64,000 nt of DNA, from positions 9,218 to 73,217 of the forward strand of contig CAJMHI010000003.1 in assembly GCA_905213155.1 (NCBI GenBank), in the 5' to 3' direction. This DNA is from an uncultured Acidaminococcus sp. (GTDB taxonomy: Bacteria; Bacillota; Negativicutes; Acidaminococcales; Acidaminococcaceae). The position numbers were made by a program, and so were the translations under genes. The notes under the pieces were generated by a model that was not told where the DNA came from, did not search any database, and saw only the letters and a list, made by a program, of their open reading frames with translations. The number at the start of each line of letters is the position of its first letter. Positions within the stretch are counted from its first letter, which is position 1. Positions 1 to 10,471 of this stretch are shown piece after piece.

Positions 1-968
<968 letters not shown>

Positions 969-970
969 GC

Positions 971-3900
971 ATGCTTCTTAAAAATTTTTCTGCCCATGGA
1001 TTTAAATCCTTTGCGGATAAGGTCACTATTGATTTTGAACCGGGCATAACGGCCATCGTAGGCCCCAACGGCAGCGGCAAAAGTAATATTTCCGATGCCA
1101 TTTGCTGGGTGATGGGAGAGCAAAGTATCCGCAACCTGCGGGGCACCAAAATGGAAGACGTGATTTTTACCGGAAGTCCGGGCCGCCGGGCCATGGGCAT
1201 GGCGGAAGTCACACTGACCTTTGACAATACGGACCGCACCCTGCCGCTGGATTTTGACGCCATTAGCATTTGCCGGCGGGTCTACCGCAGCGGGGAAAGC
1301 GAATATTTTATTAACCAGAAAAGCTGCCGGTTAAAAGACGTGGTGGCACTGCTGGCTGATACCGGGCTGGGGCGGGGCTCCATGTCCGTCATCGGGCAGA
1401 ATAAAATCGATGAGATTTTAAACAGCCGCCCGGAAGAACGCCGCTCTATTTTTGAAGAAGCGGCGGGGATTGCTAAATACCGGATCCGCAAAAAAGAAGC
1501 CTTGCGGAAACTGGAGGAAACGGGCTCCAATCTGCTCCGGATCCGGGATATTGAGGGGGAAATTGCGTCCCAGCTGGATCCCTTGGAAAAAGCGGCAGAA
1601 AAAGCCCGGCAATATGCGGTGCTCCAATCTAAATTGCGGCAAGTGCGGATTACCCGTTCTGTGAACCAGCTGGACCATTTGGAGCAGGAACAACAGAAAC
1701 TGGCGCAAACGCTGGCAGAAAAGCAGCAGGCAGGGCAAAGGCTGCATGAACGCTTAGCGCAGATCCAGCAGGAAACTGCGGATCTTGAAACTGCGTTTCA
1801 GGAAAAAGAGCAGGTCTATACCAAAGCCCAGGAAGAGACGGCAAAACAGCAGCAGCGAGCCGCCGCACTGTACCAGCAGCAGGCAGTCTTGGCAGAGCGT
1901 TCCCGGGGCGCCAAAACAAGGCAGCAGCAACTCTTGGACCATCGCAAAAGCCTGGAAGCGGAACTGGCGAAAAATCAGGAAGCGCTGGATGCGGTGACAG
2001 AAGCCTATGACGCCCAGGAAAAGGCACAGCAGCATGCCAAGGCCGTACTCACAAAATGGGAGACAGAAAAAAACAATCTGACAAAGCAATTTCAGGCCAT
2101 GGAGCAGGCAGAAAAGGCCTACCAGGAGCAGGCTTTTGAAGCTATGCGGACGCTGGTCATGACCCGCAATGCCTTAACCACGGCCCAACACGAAACAGAC
2201 CGCATCCACCGGCAATTGGAGCAGATGACCCGCACGCTGGAAGCGGCGGAACAGGACGCAGAAGAACTCAAGGCGCAGGTAAAAGGGCTGGAAGAAAGCC
2301 AGCATGCCGGGGAAACCAGAAAAGAGCAGCTTTTGGCCAAAGAACAGGCAGCAAAGAAAGAACTGGCCGCTTCTGTACAAACTTATCAGGAGACCAATGC
2401 CCGTCTGCAGAAGCTGCAAAACCAATGGAACCAGCAAAAAGCCCGCTTGCAAGTCCTTACCCGGATGGAAGAGGAACACGAAGGTTTCAGCCGGGGCGTT
2501 AAAACGGTGCTTTCCGCCCATGCTCCGTTCCAAAGCGGCATTTGCGGTGCGGTAGCGGATCTTTTTGGCATGGAAAAACGCTATCTTCCGGCACTGGAAA
2601 CGGCGTTAGGCGGGGCGCTGCAAAATATTATCACAGAAGATGACAGCAGTGCCCGGCAGGCGATTGCGTATTTGAAGCAGGCAAAAGGCGGTCGTGCCAC
2701 TTTTTTGCCGTTAAATACATTGCGGCCCCGGCCCTTAACTCAATGGGGAAAAGCCGTGCAGAAAGAAGCAGGGATCCTTGGCATCGCCGCCGACTTTGTG
2801 CAAACAGAAGCTAAACTCCGCCCGGCGGTGGACTTTTTGCTGGGGCAGGTGCTCATCGCCGATACGCTGGACCACGCCATGGCCGCCGCCAAAAAGGCAG
2901 ATATGCGGGTGCGGATTGTGACATTGGACGGGGATGTAATTTCACCCGGCGGTTCCTTAAGCGGCGGGGAAAAGCAGCAAAGCCACAGCTTTTTGTCCCG
3001 GAAGCAGGAGATTCAGGATCTCACAGCAAGCGGAACCACGCTGCAACGGGAACAGAAGGAGTTGTCCGAAGCCCTGGAGCAGCTGACAGAAACGGGCAAA
3101 CAACAACGGACATTGCTGGAGACAATCCAGCATGACCGCCAGCAATTGGACGTACAGCAGGCAGGGCTTGTGGCAAGTCTCCAGCAAATCCGGCAGCAGC
3201 AGAATTTGCAGCAGAAAAAAAATGAACTGCTGCGGCAGGAAAAAAACGAAGCGGTGGAAGCTTTGACCAAGGCGCAGGAGACGGCCGCCCGGCTGCTCCC
3301 TAAGGTGAAAGACATGCAAGCGCAGAATACCGCAGGAGAGGAAGCCTCCCGGGAGCGGGGAGAAGCCACGGAAAAACTCCGTCTTGCCTTGGAACAGGCC
3401 ACCCGCAACCAGCAGGATGCCCTGGTAGCTCTTAGCAGCGTGCAGAGCCAGGTGGAAACCTTAAATGGCAGAATCCAATCCATTGACCAGATGGGCGAAA
3501 AAATTTCCGGGGAAATCCGGGATGGGGAGAAAAGTTATGCGGCCCAGCAGCAAATTCTGGAGGATAACCAAAAGCAGCAGGAAACCATTTCCAAACAGCT
3601 GGTGACGCTGGAAGAAACCCTAAAAGAGACAGGAGCCTACCAGGAAACCTACCGGAAGGAGCGGCAGGCGTATCTTGCCCAGAAAGACGCCCTGCGCAAG
3701 CAGGAAACCCAGGTCAAAACGGAAGTGACGGAAGCCGAACAGGCGCTGCACCGGATAGAACTGGAGCAGGTGAAAAAAAGCGGGCAGGTAGAGCAGGAAG
3801 AAAGCAAGCTACGGGAAAATTATGATCTGGGACTGGAAGAGGCCCGGAAAGAAGCCCTGACGGATATTAGCGAAGAGCAGCTGCGGAAAACAGAAAAAAC

Positions 3901-4531
3901 GGCGGCGGGCGAAGTGGAAGCCATGGGGCCGGTGAATCCCAATGCGCCGGAAGAATACCAAGCCGCCAAAGAGCGGTATGATTTCCTGCACCGCCAGGTG
4001 GAAGACCTGACACAGGCCAAACAGCAGCTGGAAACCGTGATCCATGGGATCAATACGGATATGGGGCGGCGGTTCCAAACAGCTTTCGGTGAGATCAATA
4101 CGTATTTTAACCAGTGCTATGTGAAGCTGTTTGGAGGCGGAAAGGCCCGTCTGCGCCTTACTGAAGAAGCGTCCATACTGGAGGCGGGTGTGGAAATCGA
4201 AGTGCAGCCGCCGGGAAAGAAAATGCGCAATTTGCAGCTCTTTTCCGGGGGTGAACGGGCCCTGACCGTGATTGCTCTTTTATTTGCCCTTTTGAGCTAC
4301 CAGCCGGCGCCCTTTGTCATTTTGGACGAAATTGATGCGCCGCTGGATGAAAGCAATATTGACCGCTTTGCCCAGTTCTTAAAAGAATATGGGCGCAAAA
4401 CCCAGTTTATTGTCATTACCCACCGCAAGGGAACCATGGAGGCCGCAGATGTGCTCCATGGCATTACCATGGAAGAGGCCGGCGTGTCCCGGATCCTGTC
4501 CGTCAAGTTATCGGAGGCGATCAAGCAGTGA
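971..4531 (+). CDS. smc: Chromosome segregation ATPase SMC
   Basis: 1186 residues, normal length for bacterial SMC. Walker A GPNGSGKSN lies at residues 31-39. Two long Gln/Glu/Lys-rich coiled coils (roughly 170-500 and 670-1020) flank a hinge around 510-660. The C-terminal head carries the signature LFSGGERAL and Walker B FVILDEIDAPLDESN. The protein forms the condensin-like SMC-ScpAB complex that compacts and resolves replicated chromosomes. Start ATG 971 lies 2 nt after the pyrR stop with only a weak ribosome site, suggesting coupling. It overlaps ftsY by 4 bp (GTGA), the classical smc-ftsY arrangement. Confidence 0.98.
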   Translation: MLLKNFSAHGFKSFADKVTIDFEPGITAIVGPNGSGKSNISDAICWVMGEQSIRNLRGTKMEDVIFTGSPGRRAMGMAEVTLTFDNTDRTLPLDFDAISICRRVYRSGESEYFINQKSCRLKDVVALLADTGLGRGSMSVIGQNKIDEILNSRPEERRSIFEEAAGIAKYRIRKKEALRKLEETGSNLLRIRDIEGEIASQLDPLEKAAEKARQYAVLQSKLRQVRITRSVNQLDHLEQEQQKLAQTLAEKQQAGQRLHERLAQIQQETADLETAFQEKEQVYTKAQEETAKQQQRAAALYQQQAVLAERSRGAKTRQQQLLDHRKSLEAELAKNQEALDAVTEAYDAQEKAQQHAKAVLTKWETEKNNLTKQFQAMEQAEKAYQEQAFEAMRTLVMTRNALTTAQHETDRIHRQLEQMTRTLEAAEQDAEELKAQVKGLEESQHAGETRKEQLLAKEQAAKKELAASVQTYQETNARLQKLQNQWNQQKARLQVLTRMEEEHEGFSRGVKTVLSAHAPFQSGICGAVADLFGMEKRYLPALETALGGALQNIITEDDSSARQAIAYLKQAKGGRATFLPLNTLRPRPLTQWGKAVQKEAGILGIAADFVQTEAKLRPAVDFLLGQVLIADTLDHAMAAAKKADMRVRIVTLDGDVISPGGSLSGGEKQQSHSFLSRKQEIQDLTASGTTLQREQKELSEALEQLTETGKQQRTLLETIQHDRQQLDVQQAGLVASLQQIRQQQNLQQKKNELLRQEKNEAVEALTKAQETAARLLPKVKDMQAQNTAGEEASRERGEATEKLRLALEQATRNQQDALVALSSVQSQVETLNGRIQSIDQMGEKISGEIRDGEKSYAAQQQILEDNQKQQETISKQLVTLEETLKETGAYQETYRKERQAYLAQKDALRKQETQVKTEVTEAEQALHRIELEQVKKSGQVEQEESKLRENYDLGLEEARKEALTDISEEQLRKTEKTAAGEVEAMGPVNPNAPEEYQAAKERYDFLHRQVEDLTQAKQQLETVIHGINTDMGRRFQTAFGEINTYFNQCYVKLFGGGKARLRLTEEASILEAGVEIEVQPPGKKMRNLQLFSGGERALTVIALLFALLSYQPAPFVILDEIDAPLDESNIDRFAQFLKEYGRKTQFIVITHRKGTMEAADVLHGITMEEAGVSRILSVKLSEAIKQ

Positions 4532-5454
4532 GTACGTTTGTGGAACAATTGAAAAATGGACTGACCAAAACCCGGAAAAACTTTACGGAACGGATGGAGG
4601 ACTTAATCGGCGTCAGTGTGGAACTGGACGATGACTTCATGGACGAACTGGAAATGATTCTGGTGGCAGGGGACGTGGGGATGAAAACCACGGAAAAAAT
4701 CATGACAGCCCTGCGCCGTGCCGCCGATACCCGGGAAATCAAGTCGCCGGCAGAAGCCTTGCCCTTTTTGAAAAAGTATATCGCTGATATGCTGCGGACC
4801 AAAGGCCCCCGGATGCACTTTACCAGCCGTCCGTCCGTGGTACTGGTGGTGGGCGTCAATGGCGTGGGCAAAACCACCACCATTGGGAAATTGGGAAATT
4901 ATTACCGGCTCATGGGGTACAAAGTGATTTTGTGTGCCGCCGATACCTTCCGGGCCGGGGCCACCGAGCAGCTTAAAATCTGGGGCGAGCGTGCCCAATT
5001 GGACGTGATTGCCCACGAAGAAGGCGCCGATCCGGCAGCGGTGGTTTATGACGGCGTGAAAGCAGCTATTGCCCGGAAAGCCGATGTGCTGTTTGTGGAT
5101 ACGGCGGGCAGGCTCCACAATAAAACCAATCTGATGAATGAGCTGGATAAAATGTACCGGGTTATCAGGAAAGAAGTGCCGGACGGGCCGCAGGATACGC
5201 TGCTAGTGCTGGATGCGACTACAGGGCAGAATGCCATCAGCCAGGCAAAAATCTTTTTGGAAACGGCTCACGTAACCGGCGTGGTGCTCACCAAGCTGGA
5301 TGGCACCGCTAAAGGCGGCGTGGTGATTGCCATTAAAGAGGAATTGGGGCTGGATGTAAAATGGATCGGCATCGGGGAAGGCATGATGGATTTTCGGCCC
5401 TTTGATCCGGACCAATTTGTGGAAGCCTTATTCACAGAACGGCAGCAAAGTTAA
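4528..5454 (+). CDS. ftsY: Signal recognition particle receptor FtsY
   Basis: 308 residues with a short N-terminal region, an NG domain and no long acidic A domain, as in many Firmicutes. G1 is [15 protein letters not shown], the DTAGR motif is present, and [10 protein letters not shown] forms the G4/closing-loop region of SRP GTPases. It receives ribosome-SRP complexes at the membrane and hands them to SecYEG. The start is GTG 4528, inside the smc stop (GTGA), so translation is coupled. The gene ends just before a hairpin that overlaps the next promoter (5476-5514). Confidence 0.97.
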   Translation: MSTFVEQLKNGLTKTRKNFTERMEDLIGVSVELDDDFMDELEMILVAGDVGMKTTEKIMTALRRAADTREIKSPAEALPFLKKYIADMLRTKGPRMHFTSRPSVVLVVGVNGVGKTTTIGKLGNYYRLMGYKVILCAADTFRAGATEQLKIWGERAQLDVIAHEEGADPAAVVYDGVKAAIARKADVLFVDTAGRLHNKTNLMNELDKMYRVIRKEVPDGPQDTLLVLDATTGQNAISQAKIFLETAHVTGVVLTKLDGTAKGGVVIAIKEELGLDVKWIGIGEGMMDFRPFDPDQFVEALFTERQQS

Positions 5455-5469
5455 TTCTATAGGCAGAAC

Positions 5470-5525
5470 GTATAGCAGCGCTTTCTCTGGAAGTATTAGC
5501 CAGAAAAAGCGCTGTCTTGTATAAT
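5470..5525 (+). promoter_or_regulatory. Promoter with GTATA-N14-RGTATT element overlapping a hairpin, ahead of the RibD-C reductase
   Basis: GTATA at 5470-5474, 14 bp, GGAAGTATT at 5489-5497, then a -35-position hexamer TTAGCC (5496-5501), an 18-bp spacer and a perfect TATAAT at 5520-5525. Spacing is identical to four other promoters in the window (34095, 36339, 40813, 43634). The segment 5476-5490/5500-5514 is a 15-bp inverted repeat with one non-Watson-Crick position, which may also act as the ftsY 3' hairpin; no T-run follows it. Regulation by the LysR protein at 35359-36261 is inferred. Confidence 0.65.
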
Positions 5526-5562
5526 AGAGAAAGAATAACAGAACATGACAGGAGGATGGGAA

Positions 5563-6360
5563 ATGGAAAGACCGTATATTTTTTGCCATATGGAAACCAG
5601 CCCGGACGGGAAAATCATGGGAAAATATTTGTGGCTCCCGGAAGCCGTGGACGAAGGAGATTCCTTTGATGCCATTATTCACGGGAAGACCGCCCAGTAT
5701 CAGTACGAGGCGCTGATCTTAGGACGCACCACCATTGACGATAACTACACCTATTACGCCACGCCGGACGTGGATGAAAAGGCGGCCACTGTGCCTGGTG
5801 GGGATTACCTGGCTGACGGTGCCTCCCTGGGGCAGTACCTGATTGCGGTGGACAGCCATGGCAAACTGGCCTGGCAGGATAATGTCATGGATGACGGGGA
5901 CAAAAAAGCCCATGTGGTTGCTATCCTTACGGAAGCAACGCCCAATGCCTATAAGGATTTCTTACGGCGCAAAGGCATCAGCTACCTGCTTTGTGGCAAG
6001 GAGCATGTGGACCTGGCCCTTGCCTGCGAGAAAATCAAAACGCTGCTCCATGTAAAAACCATGATGCTGGGCGGCGGGGCTGTGCTCAACTGGAGCTTTA
6101 TGCAAGCGGGCCTTGTGGATGAACTGAGCCAGGTGATTACCCCTGCGGCAGACGGCAGCACGGAAACCCAGACCCTTTTTATGACCAAGTCCGGCGTGAC
6201 CACGGACCAGCCCATTAAATTCAAACCCCTTTCCGTAAAAATCATGGCAGACGGGGCCGTGTGGATTCGCTGGAAAGTGGGAGAAAAGAGCACCTTTGAT
6301 TTTGACAGCGATCCCGAATTTAAAGAAGTCATGGACATGATTAAAGCCCATAAGCAGTAA
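5563..6360 (+). CDS. RibD C-terminal / dihydrofolate-reductase-like oxidoreductase
   Basis: 265-residue stand-alone reductase of the RibD C-terminal (DHFR-like) superfamily. Visible marks are the N-terminal RPYIFCHMETSPDGKI strand typical of RibD_C, the LGRTTID segment, and MLGGGAVLNWSFMQAGLVDEL, the conserved second nucleotide-binding region of the family. There is no deaminase domain and no riboflavin gene next to it, so it is probably not RibD itself but one of the stand-alone NAD(P)H-dependent reductases of unknown substrate. ATG 5563 is chosen because GGAGG (5551-5555) precedes it; an in-frame ATG at 5545 has no such site. It is monocistronic and closed by a terminator. Confidence 0.85.
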   Translation: MERPYIFCHMETSPDGKIMGKYLWLPEAVDEGDSFDAIIHGKTAQYQYEALILGRTTIDDNYTYYATPDVDEKAATVPGGDYLADGASLGQYLIAVDSHGKLAWQDNVMDDGDKKAHVVAILTEATPNAYKDFLRRKGISYLLCGKEHVDLALACEKIKTLLHVKTMMLGGGAVLNWSFMQAGLVDELSQVITPAADGSTETQTLFMTKSGVTTDQPIKFKPLSVKIMADGAVWIRWKVGEKSTFDFDSDPEFKEVMDMIKAHKQ

Positions 6361-6370
6361 CTTTTTAAGA

Positions 6371-6404
6371 GAGAGGCAGTGCCTTGTGCGCTGTCTTTCT
6401 TTTA
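6371..6404 (+). terminator. Intrinsic terminator after the RibD-C reductase
   Basis: Stem GAGAGGCAGTGC (6371-6382) pairs with GCGCTGTCTTTC (6388-6399) using three G-T pairs, loop of 5 nt, followed by a TTTT run. Confidence 0.7.
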
Positions 6405-6437
6405 TGCAATGCGTGAACTATCTGTGTTATTTTTTTC

Positions 6438-6467
6438 TTGCCATGGATCGCCTCTATGAATTATAAT
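6438..6467 (+). promoter_or_regulatory. Putative promoter of the ABC transporter operon
   Basis: TTGCCA at 6438-6443, 18-bp spacer, TATAAT at 6462-6467. It lies about 50 bp before the lipoprotein start. No riboswitch fold was recognised in the leader. Confidence 0.55.
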
Positions 6468-6518
6468 AAACGTGTTAAAGTTCTGACTTTTAAATCTTTT
6501 CGGAAAGGATGCGATGGT

Positions 6519-7559
6519 ATGAGCAAAAAGAAATGGTTAGCGGCAGCAGCGGCTGTATTGGCCTGCGGATCTTTGCTGCTGGCAGGATGCGGCAGTGAAC
6601 AGAAAACGGCAGATGGGAAAAAAGGGGTATCGGGGGACGTGATGGTGTATACGTCCATGTATCCGGATATTGTAAATTCCATGTGCAAACCGAATGTGCA
6701 AAAAGCCTTCCCGGATTTGAAAGTCAGCTGGTTCCAGGGCGGAACGGAAAAAATCAAGACAAAAATCGCCGGCGAGCTGAAAGCGAACAAAATCAGCGAC
6801 GATGTATTGATGGTGGCCGATCCTTCCTACTATATTTACCTGAAGGAAAAAGGGCAGCTGTTGGAATATAAGTCCCCGGAAATCCAGCACCACATTATGG
6901 AAGTGGATAAGGACGGCGCCTGGGCTGCCGTGCGTGTCTGCAATATGATCATTGCCTATAACAAAGACAAACTGGATCCCAAAGACGTCCCCACCAGCTG
7001 GGAAGATTTGAAAAAACCCAAATACAAAGGGCGGATCGCTATGCCAAACCCGCTGCTTTCCGGGACGGCGTACGTAGCGGTGGGTGCTTTGGCGGATAAA
7101 TTTGGCTGGGGCTACTTTGATGCCTTAAAGGCCAATGGCCTCAGGGTAGAAGAAGGCAACAGCGCCATTCAGAACAAGCTGCTCACCGGGGAATACATGG
7201 CGGCCATCATTCTGGAAGAAAATATCCTGAAACTGCAGCAAACCAAGAAAGAACCGCTGGAAGTGGTGTATCCCAAAGAGGGCTGCATCCTGATTTCCTC
7301 TCCGATCGGGATTTTCAAAGCGACCAAGAACCCCGACGGGGCAAAAGCCCTCACCGACTGGTGGCTCAGCAAGGAAGGCCAGGCTGCCGTGACCGCCGGG
7401 TGGATGCACTCGGTGCGGGATGATGTGGAAAAACCGAAAGGGGCCAAATACAGCTTGAAAGAGCTGCTGAAGAACGCCCTGAAAGTAGATTGGGAAAAAT
7501 TGACCCGGGACGAATCCAAAATCAAAGAAGAATTCCGTTCCAGAGTCATGGATGCCTGA
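6519..7559 (+). CDS. ABC transporter substrate-binding lipoprotein (iron(III)/Fbp-type family)
   Basis: 347 residues. A lipoprotein signal (MSKKKWLAAAAAVLACG followed by lipobox LLAGC) anchors the mature protein at the cell surface or in the periplasm. The VMVYTSMYPDIV start of the mature domain and the overall fold pattern are those of family-1 solute-binding proteins that serve Fe(III), 2-aminoethylphosphonate or polyamines. The permease and ATPase encoded next are of the matching FbpB/FbpC layout. Iron as ligand is plausible but not shown. The ATG at 6519 is preferred over one at 6438 because it opens a proper signal peptide. Base 6438 is also the first base of the putative -35 element, so a start there would precede transcription. 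Confidence 0.9.
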   Translation: MSKKKWLAAAAAVLACGSLLLAGCGSEQKTADGKKGVSGDVMVYTSMYPDIVNSMCKPNVQKAFPDLKVSWFQGGTEKIKTKIAGELKANKISDDVLMVADPSYYIYLKEKGQLLEYKSPEIQHHIMEVDKDGAWAAVRVCNMIIAYNKDKLDPKDVPTSWEDLKKPKYKGRIAMPNPLLSGTAYVAVGALADKFGWGYFDALKANGLRVEEGNSAIQNKLLTGEYMAAIILEENILKLQQTKKEPLEVVYPKEGCILISSPIGIFKATKNPDGAKALTDWWLSKEGQAAVTAGWMHSVRDDVEKPKGAKYSLKELLKNALKVDWEKLTRDESKIKEEFRSRVMDA

Positions 7560-7603
7560 TTGCTTCGTTGTAGTACTGTAGTTGCACGATCGACTGGGAA
7601 CTA

Positions 7604-7647
7604 GAGGAGTCAGGGACTGGAAACCCAGCCCCGGCTCCTCTTTCTTC
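7604..7647 (+). terminator. Intercistronic terminator/attenuator between binding protein and permease
   Basis: GAGGAGTCAGGGACTGG (7604-7620) pairs with CCAGCCCCGGCTCCTC (7625-7640) with one bulge, followed by TTTCTTCTCT. It lies between two genes of one ABC system, so it probably lowers downstream expression and leaves the binding protein in excess, a common arrangement for importers. Confidence 0.7.
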
Positions 7648-7672
7648 TCTATGAAATCCAAAGGAGCTTATA

Positions 7673-9355
7673 GTGAAAAAATGGAATCTGCCCCGGATTG
7701 ACAGTAAATTCGTGGTTATTACTTTATCCGTCTTAATCCTGCTCTATTTTATTGTATTGCCTTTAACCGTTTTGATTTATGACAGCGTGGTGATTGACGG
7801 CGCGTTGGATCTTAGCCAGTACGCCGTGGTCTATAGCCAAAAGGTGAATTTGACGGCACTGCGCAATACGGTGGAAATTTCCCTTTTGGTGATGCTGCTT
7901 AGTGTGCTGATTACCTTTCCCCTTGCCTGGCTCATCGGTCGCACGGATCTGCCGGGACGGAAACGGTTTCGCACGATACTGGTAGCCAGCTATATGATTC
8001 CTCCCTATGTGGGGGCTATCGCCTGGACGCAGCTGTTAAACCCGGATGTGGGGTATTTAAATCAGCTGCTGCAGACGCTTTTTTCCTTGTCCCAGGCGCC
8101 GTTTAACATTTATACCAAAGGCGGCCTGATCTGGGTATTAACGCTCTTTTATTCTCCCTTTGCTTTTATTACCATTTCCCGGGCCATGGAAAAAATGGAT
8201 CCTACGCTGGAAGAAGCCTCCCGGATCGCCGGCGCTTCCCCCTTAAAAGCATTGTGGGATGTAACGCTGCCCTTAATGGCGCCCAGTATTCTGGCCGGCG
8301 GGCTGCTGGTTTTTATCAGCGCAGGCTCCTGTTTTGGCATTCCTGCCATTGTGGGGATGCCCGGCAATATTGAGGTGCTGACCACAAGGATTGTCTCCTT
8401 TGTGTACATGGGGGATGACCAGGGCATCCGCAATGCCACCACGCTGGCGGTATCGCTGATGTTTTTGGCTAACGGACTGCTGTTCTTCATGACCTGGATC
8501 ATGGGGCGCAAGGATTATACCACCATCAGCGGGAAGAGCACCCGGCCTGTATTGGTGGAACTGGGAAAATGGAAAGGCCTTGCCACCTTTTTTGTGGCGG
8601 CCTATGCGTTTATTGCCGTGATTTTACCCCTGGGCTCCATTGTGATGACCTCGTTTATGGTGAGCATGTCCAAGGGCATTCAACTGGATAATTTTGGCAT
8701 TGATGCCTGGATCCCGGTACTGGAAAACAGCCAGTATCTGACGTGCATATGGCGGTCGCTAGGCTACGCGTTTATTTCCGCCTGCATTGGCACATTGTTA
8801 GCACTGTTTGTTGCTTATTTGTCAGTGAAAACCAAAGTGCGGGGCCGTTCCCTGCCGGATATCTTAGTGATGGTGGGCGGCAGTACCCCCAGCGTGGTCA
8901 TTGCCCTGGCCCTTATCATCTTCTTTTCCGGCAATTATGGCCTCAATCTGTATTCCAGCATGTGGATTTTGATCGCCAGCTACCTTGTCAAATATATGAC
9001 CATGAGCGTGCGCACCATTGCTGCGTCGCTCAGCCAGGTTTCTACCAGCCTGGAAGAAGCAGGGCTCAATGCAGGGGCCGATTGGCTGCGGATCTGCAAG
9101 GACATTATTATGCCGCTGATTGCGCCGTCCATTGTCGCCGGCTGGTTTTTGATCTTTATGCCCAGCTTTTATGAACTGACCATGTCCAACCTGCTGTATG
9201 GCAGCGAAACCCAGACCATCGGGGTACTGCTCTATGAACTGCAGACCTACGCAGATACCCAGAATGCTTCGGTGCTGTCCGTGGTTATTTTGCTGATTGT
9301 TATGGTCGGAAATCTGATCCTGAACAAAGTATCCAAAGGGAATATCGCCATTTAA
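7673..9355 (+). CDS. ABC transporter permease, two fused transmembrane domains (FbpB/ThiP-like)
   Basis: 560 residues with about twelve hydrophobic segments arranged as two consecutive binding-protein-dependent permease domains (about 55-280 and 340-555). Each has the EAA-type loop that docks on the ATPase: EEASRIAGASPLKALWDVTLP near residue 180 and EEAGLNAGADWLRICKDIIMP near residue 462. This single-chain layout is typical of Fe(III) and thiamine-class importers. Start GTG 7673 follows AAAGGAG. A terminator hairpin precedes it and the ATPase gene follows after 14 nt. Confidence 0.93.
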   Translation: MKKWNLPRIDSKFVVITLSVLILLYFIVLPLTVLIYDSVVIDGALDLSQYAVVYSQKVNLTALRNTVEISLLVMLLSVLITFPLAWLIGRTDLPGRKRFRTILVASYMIPPYVGAIAWTQLLNPDVGYLNQLLQTLFSLSQAPFNIYTKGGLIWVLTLFYSPFAFITISRAMEKMDPTLEEASRIAGASPLKALWDVTLPLMAPSILAGGLLVFISAGSCFGIPAIVGMPGNIEVLTTRIVSFVYMGDDQGIRNATTLAVSLMFLANGLLFFMTWIMGRKDYTTISGKSTRPVLVELGKWKGLATFFVAAYAFIAVILPLGSIVMTSFMVSMSKGIQLDNFGIDAWIPVLENSQYLTCIWRSLGYAFISACIGTLLALFVAYLSVKTKVRGRSLPDILVMVGGSTPSVVIALALIIFFSGNYGLNLYSSMWILIASYLVKYMTMSVRTIAASLSQVSTSLEEAGLNAGADWLRICKDIIMPLIAPSIVAGWFLIFMPSFYELTMSNLLYGSETQTIGVLLYELQTYADTQNASVLSVVILLIVMVGNLILNKVSKGNIAI

Positions 9356-9369
9356 CGAGGAGGAAAACT

Positions 9370-10440
9370 GTGTCTCAAGTAAAATTAGCACATTTATATA
9401 AACGTTTTGGAAACGTGACCGCCGTGGGAGATTTTAATCTGGAAGTAGGGGACGGGGAATTTGTTTCCTTCCTGGGTCCCTCCGGCTGCGGGAAATCAAC
9501 TACGCTGCGTATGATTGCCGGTTTTGAACGCCCTACAGAAGGCAATATTCTCCTGGGGGATACGGTGGTAAGCAGCGCAGAGACAGGTGTCTTCCTGCCG
9601 CCGGAAAAGCGGAATATCGGGATGGTGTTTCAGTCCTATGCGGTCTGGCCCCATATGACCGTGGCCGATAATGTGGCCTATCCCCTAAAGATTCAAGGCG
9701 TTTCGAAAGAAGAACGGGCGAAACGAGTGCAGGACGCTTTGGAAATGGTGCACCTGGAACGCTATGGAGAGCGTTTCCCCAGTCAACTATCCGGCGGGCA
9801 GCAGCAGCGGGTGGCACTGGCCCGGGCACTAATTGCGCATCCGGGGCTTTTGCTTCTGGATGAACCGCTGTCCAACCTGGATGCCAAATTGCGGGAGAGC
9901 ATGCGGTTTGAAATTTCTTCCCTGCAAAAACGGCTGGGCATTACGGTCATATACGTCACACACGACCAGTCCGAAGCCATGACCATGAGCGACCGGATTG
10001 TGGTGATGAATGCGGGCGTGGTGCAGCAGATCGGGCGCCCTTACGATGTGTATACCCGCCCCGCCAATAAAATGGTGGCGGATTTTATCGGCCTTGTTAA
10101 TTTCTTGCCGGCTGTGGCACAGGGAGACCGGGTCTTTATTAAAAATACCCAGATTTCCTTCTCCAATACCGCAAATCTCCCCCAGGGTGAGGCCACCATC
10201 GGGGTACGGCCTGAAAACCTTTCTTTATCGAAAGACGGCGGCATGCTCCAGGGGACAGTCAAACACCGCTTCTATATGGGCAATGCGGTGGATTACCGCA
10301 TCCAGGTGGGGGAACACGAACTGCGGGTCATAACCCATGGCAATTCCTATCACCAATGGGCCGACGGGGAAACGGTCTATGTGGACCTGGAAGATGTGAT
10401 CTTGCTGGGGAGCGAAGAAAATACGTATATTGTGACCTAG
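9370..10440 (+). CDS. ABC transporter ATP-binding protein (FbpC/PotA-like)
   Basis: 356 residues with Walker A GPSGCGKST, Q-loop VFQSYAVWPHM, signature LSGGQQQR, Walker B LLLLDEPLSNLD and switch VTHDQSEAM. A C-terminal TOBE-like regulatory region of about 110 residues follows, as in the CUT1/Fbp ATPases. It energises the permease encoded 14 nt upstream. Start GTG 9370 follows GAGGAGG. Substrate assignment follows the operon: Fe(III)-type most likely, polyamine or phosphonate possible. Confidence 0.93.
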   Translation: MSQVKLAHLYKRFGNVTAVGDFNLEVGDGEFVSFLGPSGCGKSTTLRMIAGFERPTEGNILLGDTVVSSAETGVFLPPEKRNIGMVFQSYAVWPHMTVADNVAYPLKIQGVSKEERAKRVQDALEMVHLERYGERFPSQLSGGQQQRVALARALIAHPGLLLLDEPLSNLDAKLRESMRFEISSLQKRLGITVIYVTHDQSEAMTMSDRIVVMNAGVVQQIGRPYDVYTRPANKMVADFIGLVNFLPAVAQGDRVFIKNTQISFSNTANLPQGEATIGVRPENLSLSKDGGMLQGTVKHRFYMGNAVDYRIQVGEHELRVITHGNSYHQWADGETVYVDLEDVILLGSEENTYIVT

Positions 10441-10471
10441 CAGCGTAAAATTGTTTCAGTGAGGAACGAGC

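Noticed and set aside
5476..5514. Plain intrinsic terminator of ftsY
   Set aside because: The stem is good but no T-run follows and it overlaps the -35 and spacer of the next promoter, so it was described as part of that promoter.
6361..6518. Riboswitch ahead of the ABC transporter (thiamine class considered)
   Set aside because: No conserved THI-box or other known aptamer core was seen; the region holds a terminator and a simple promoter.
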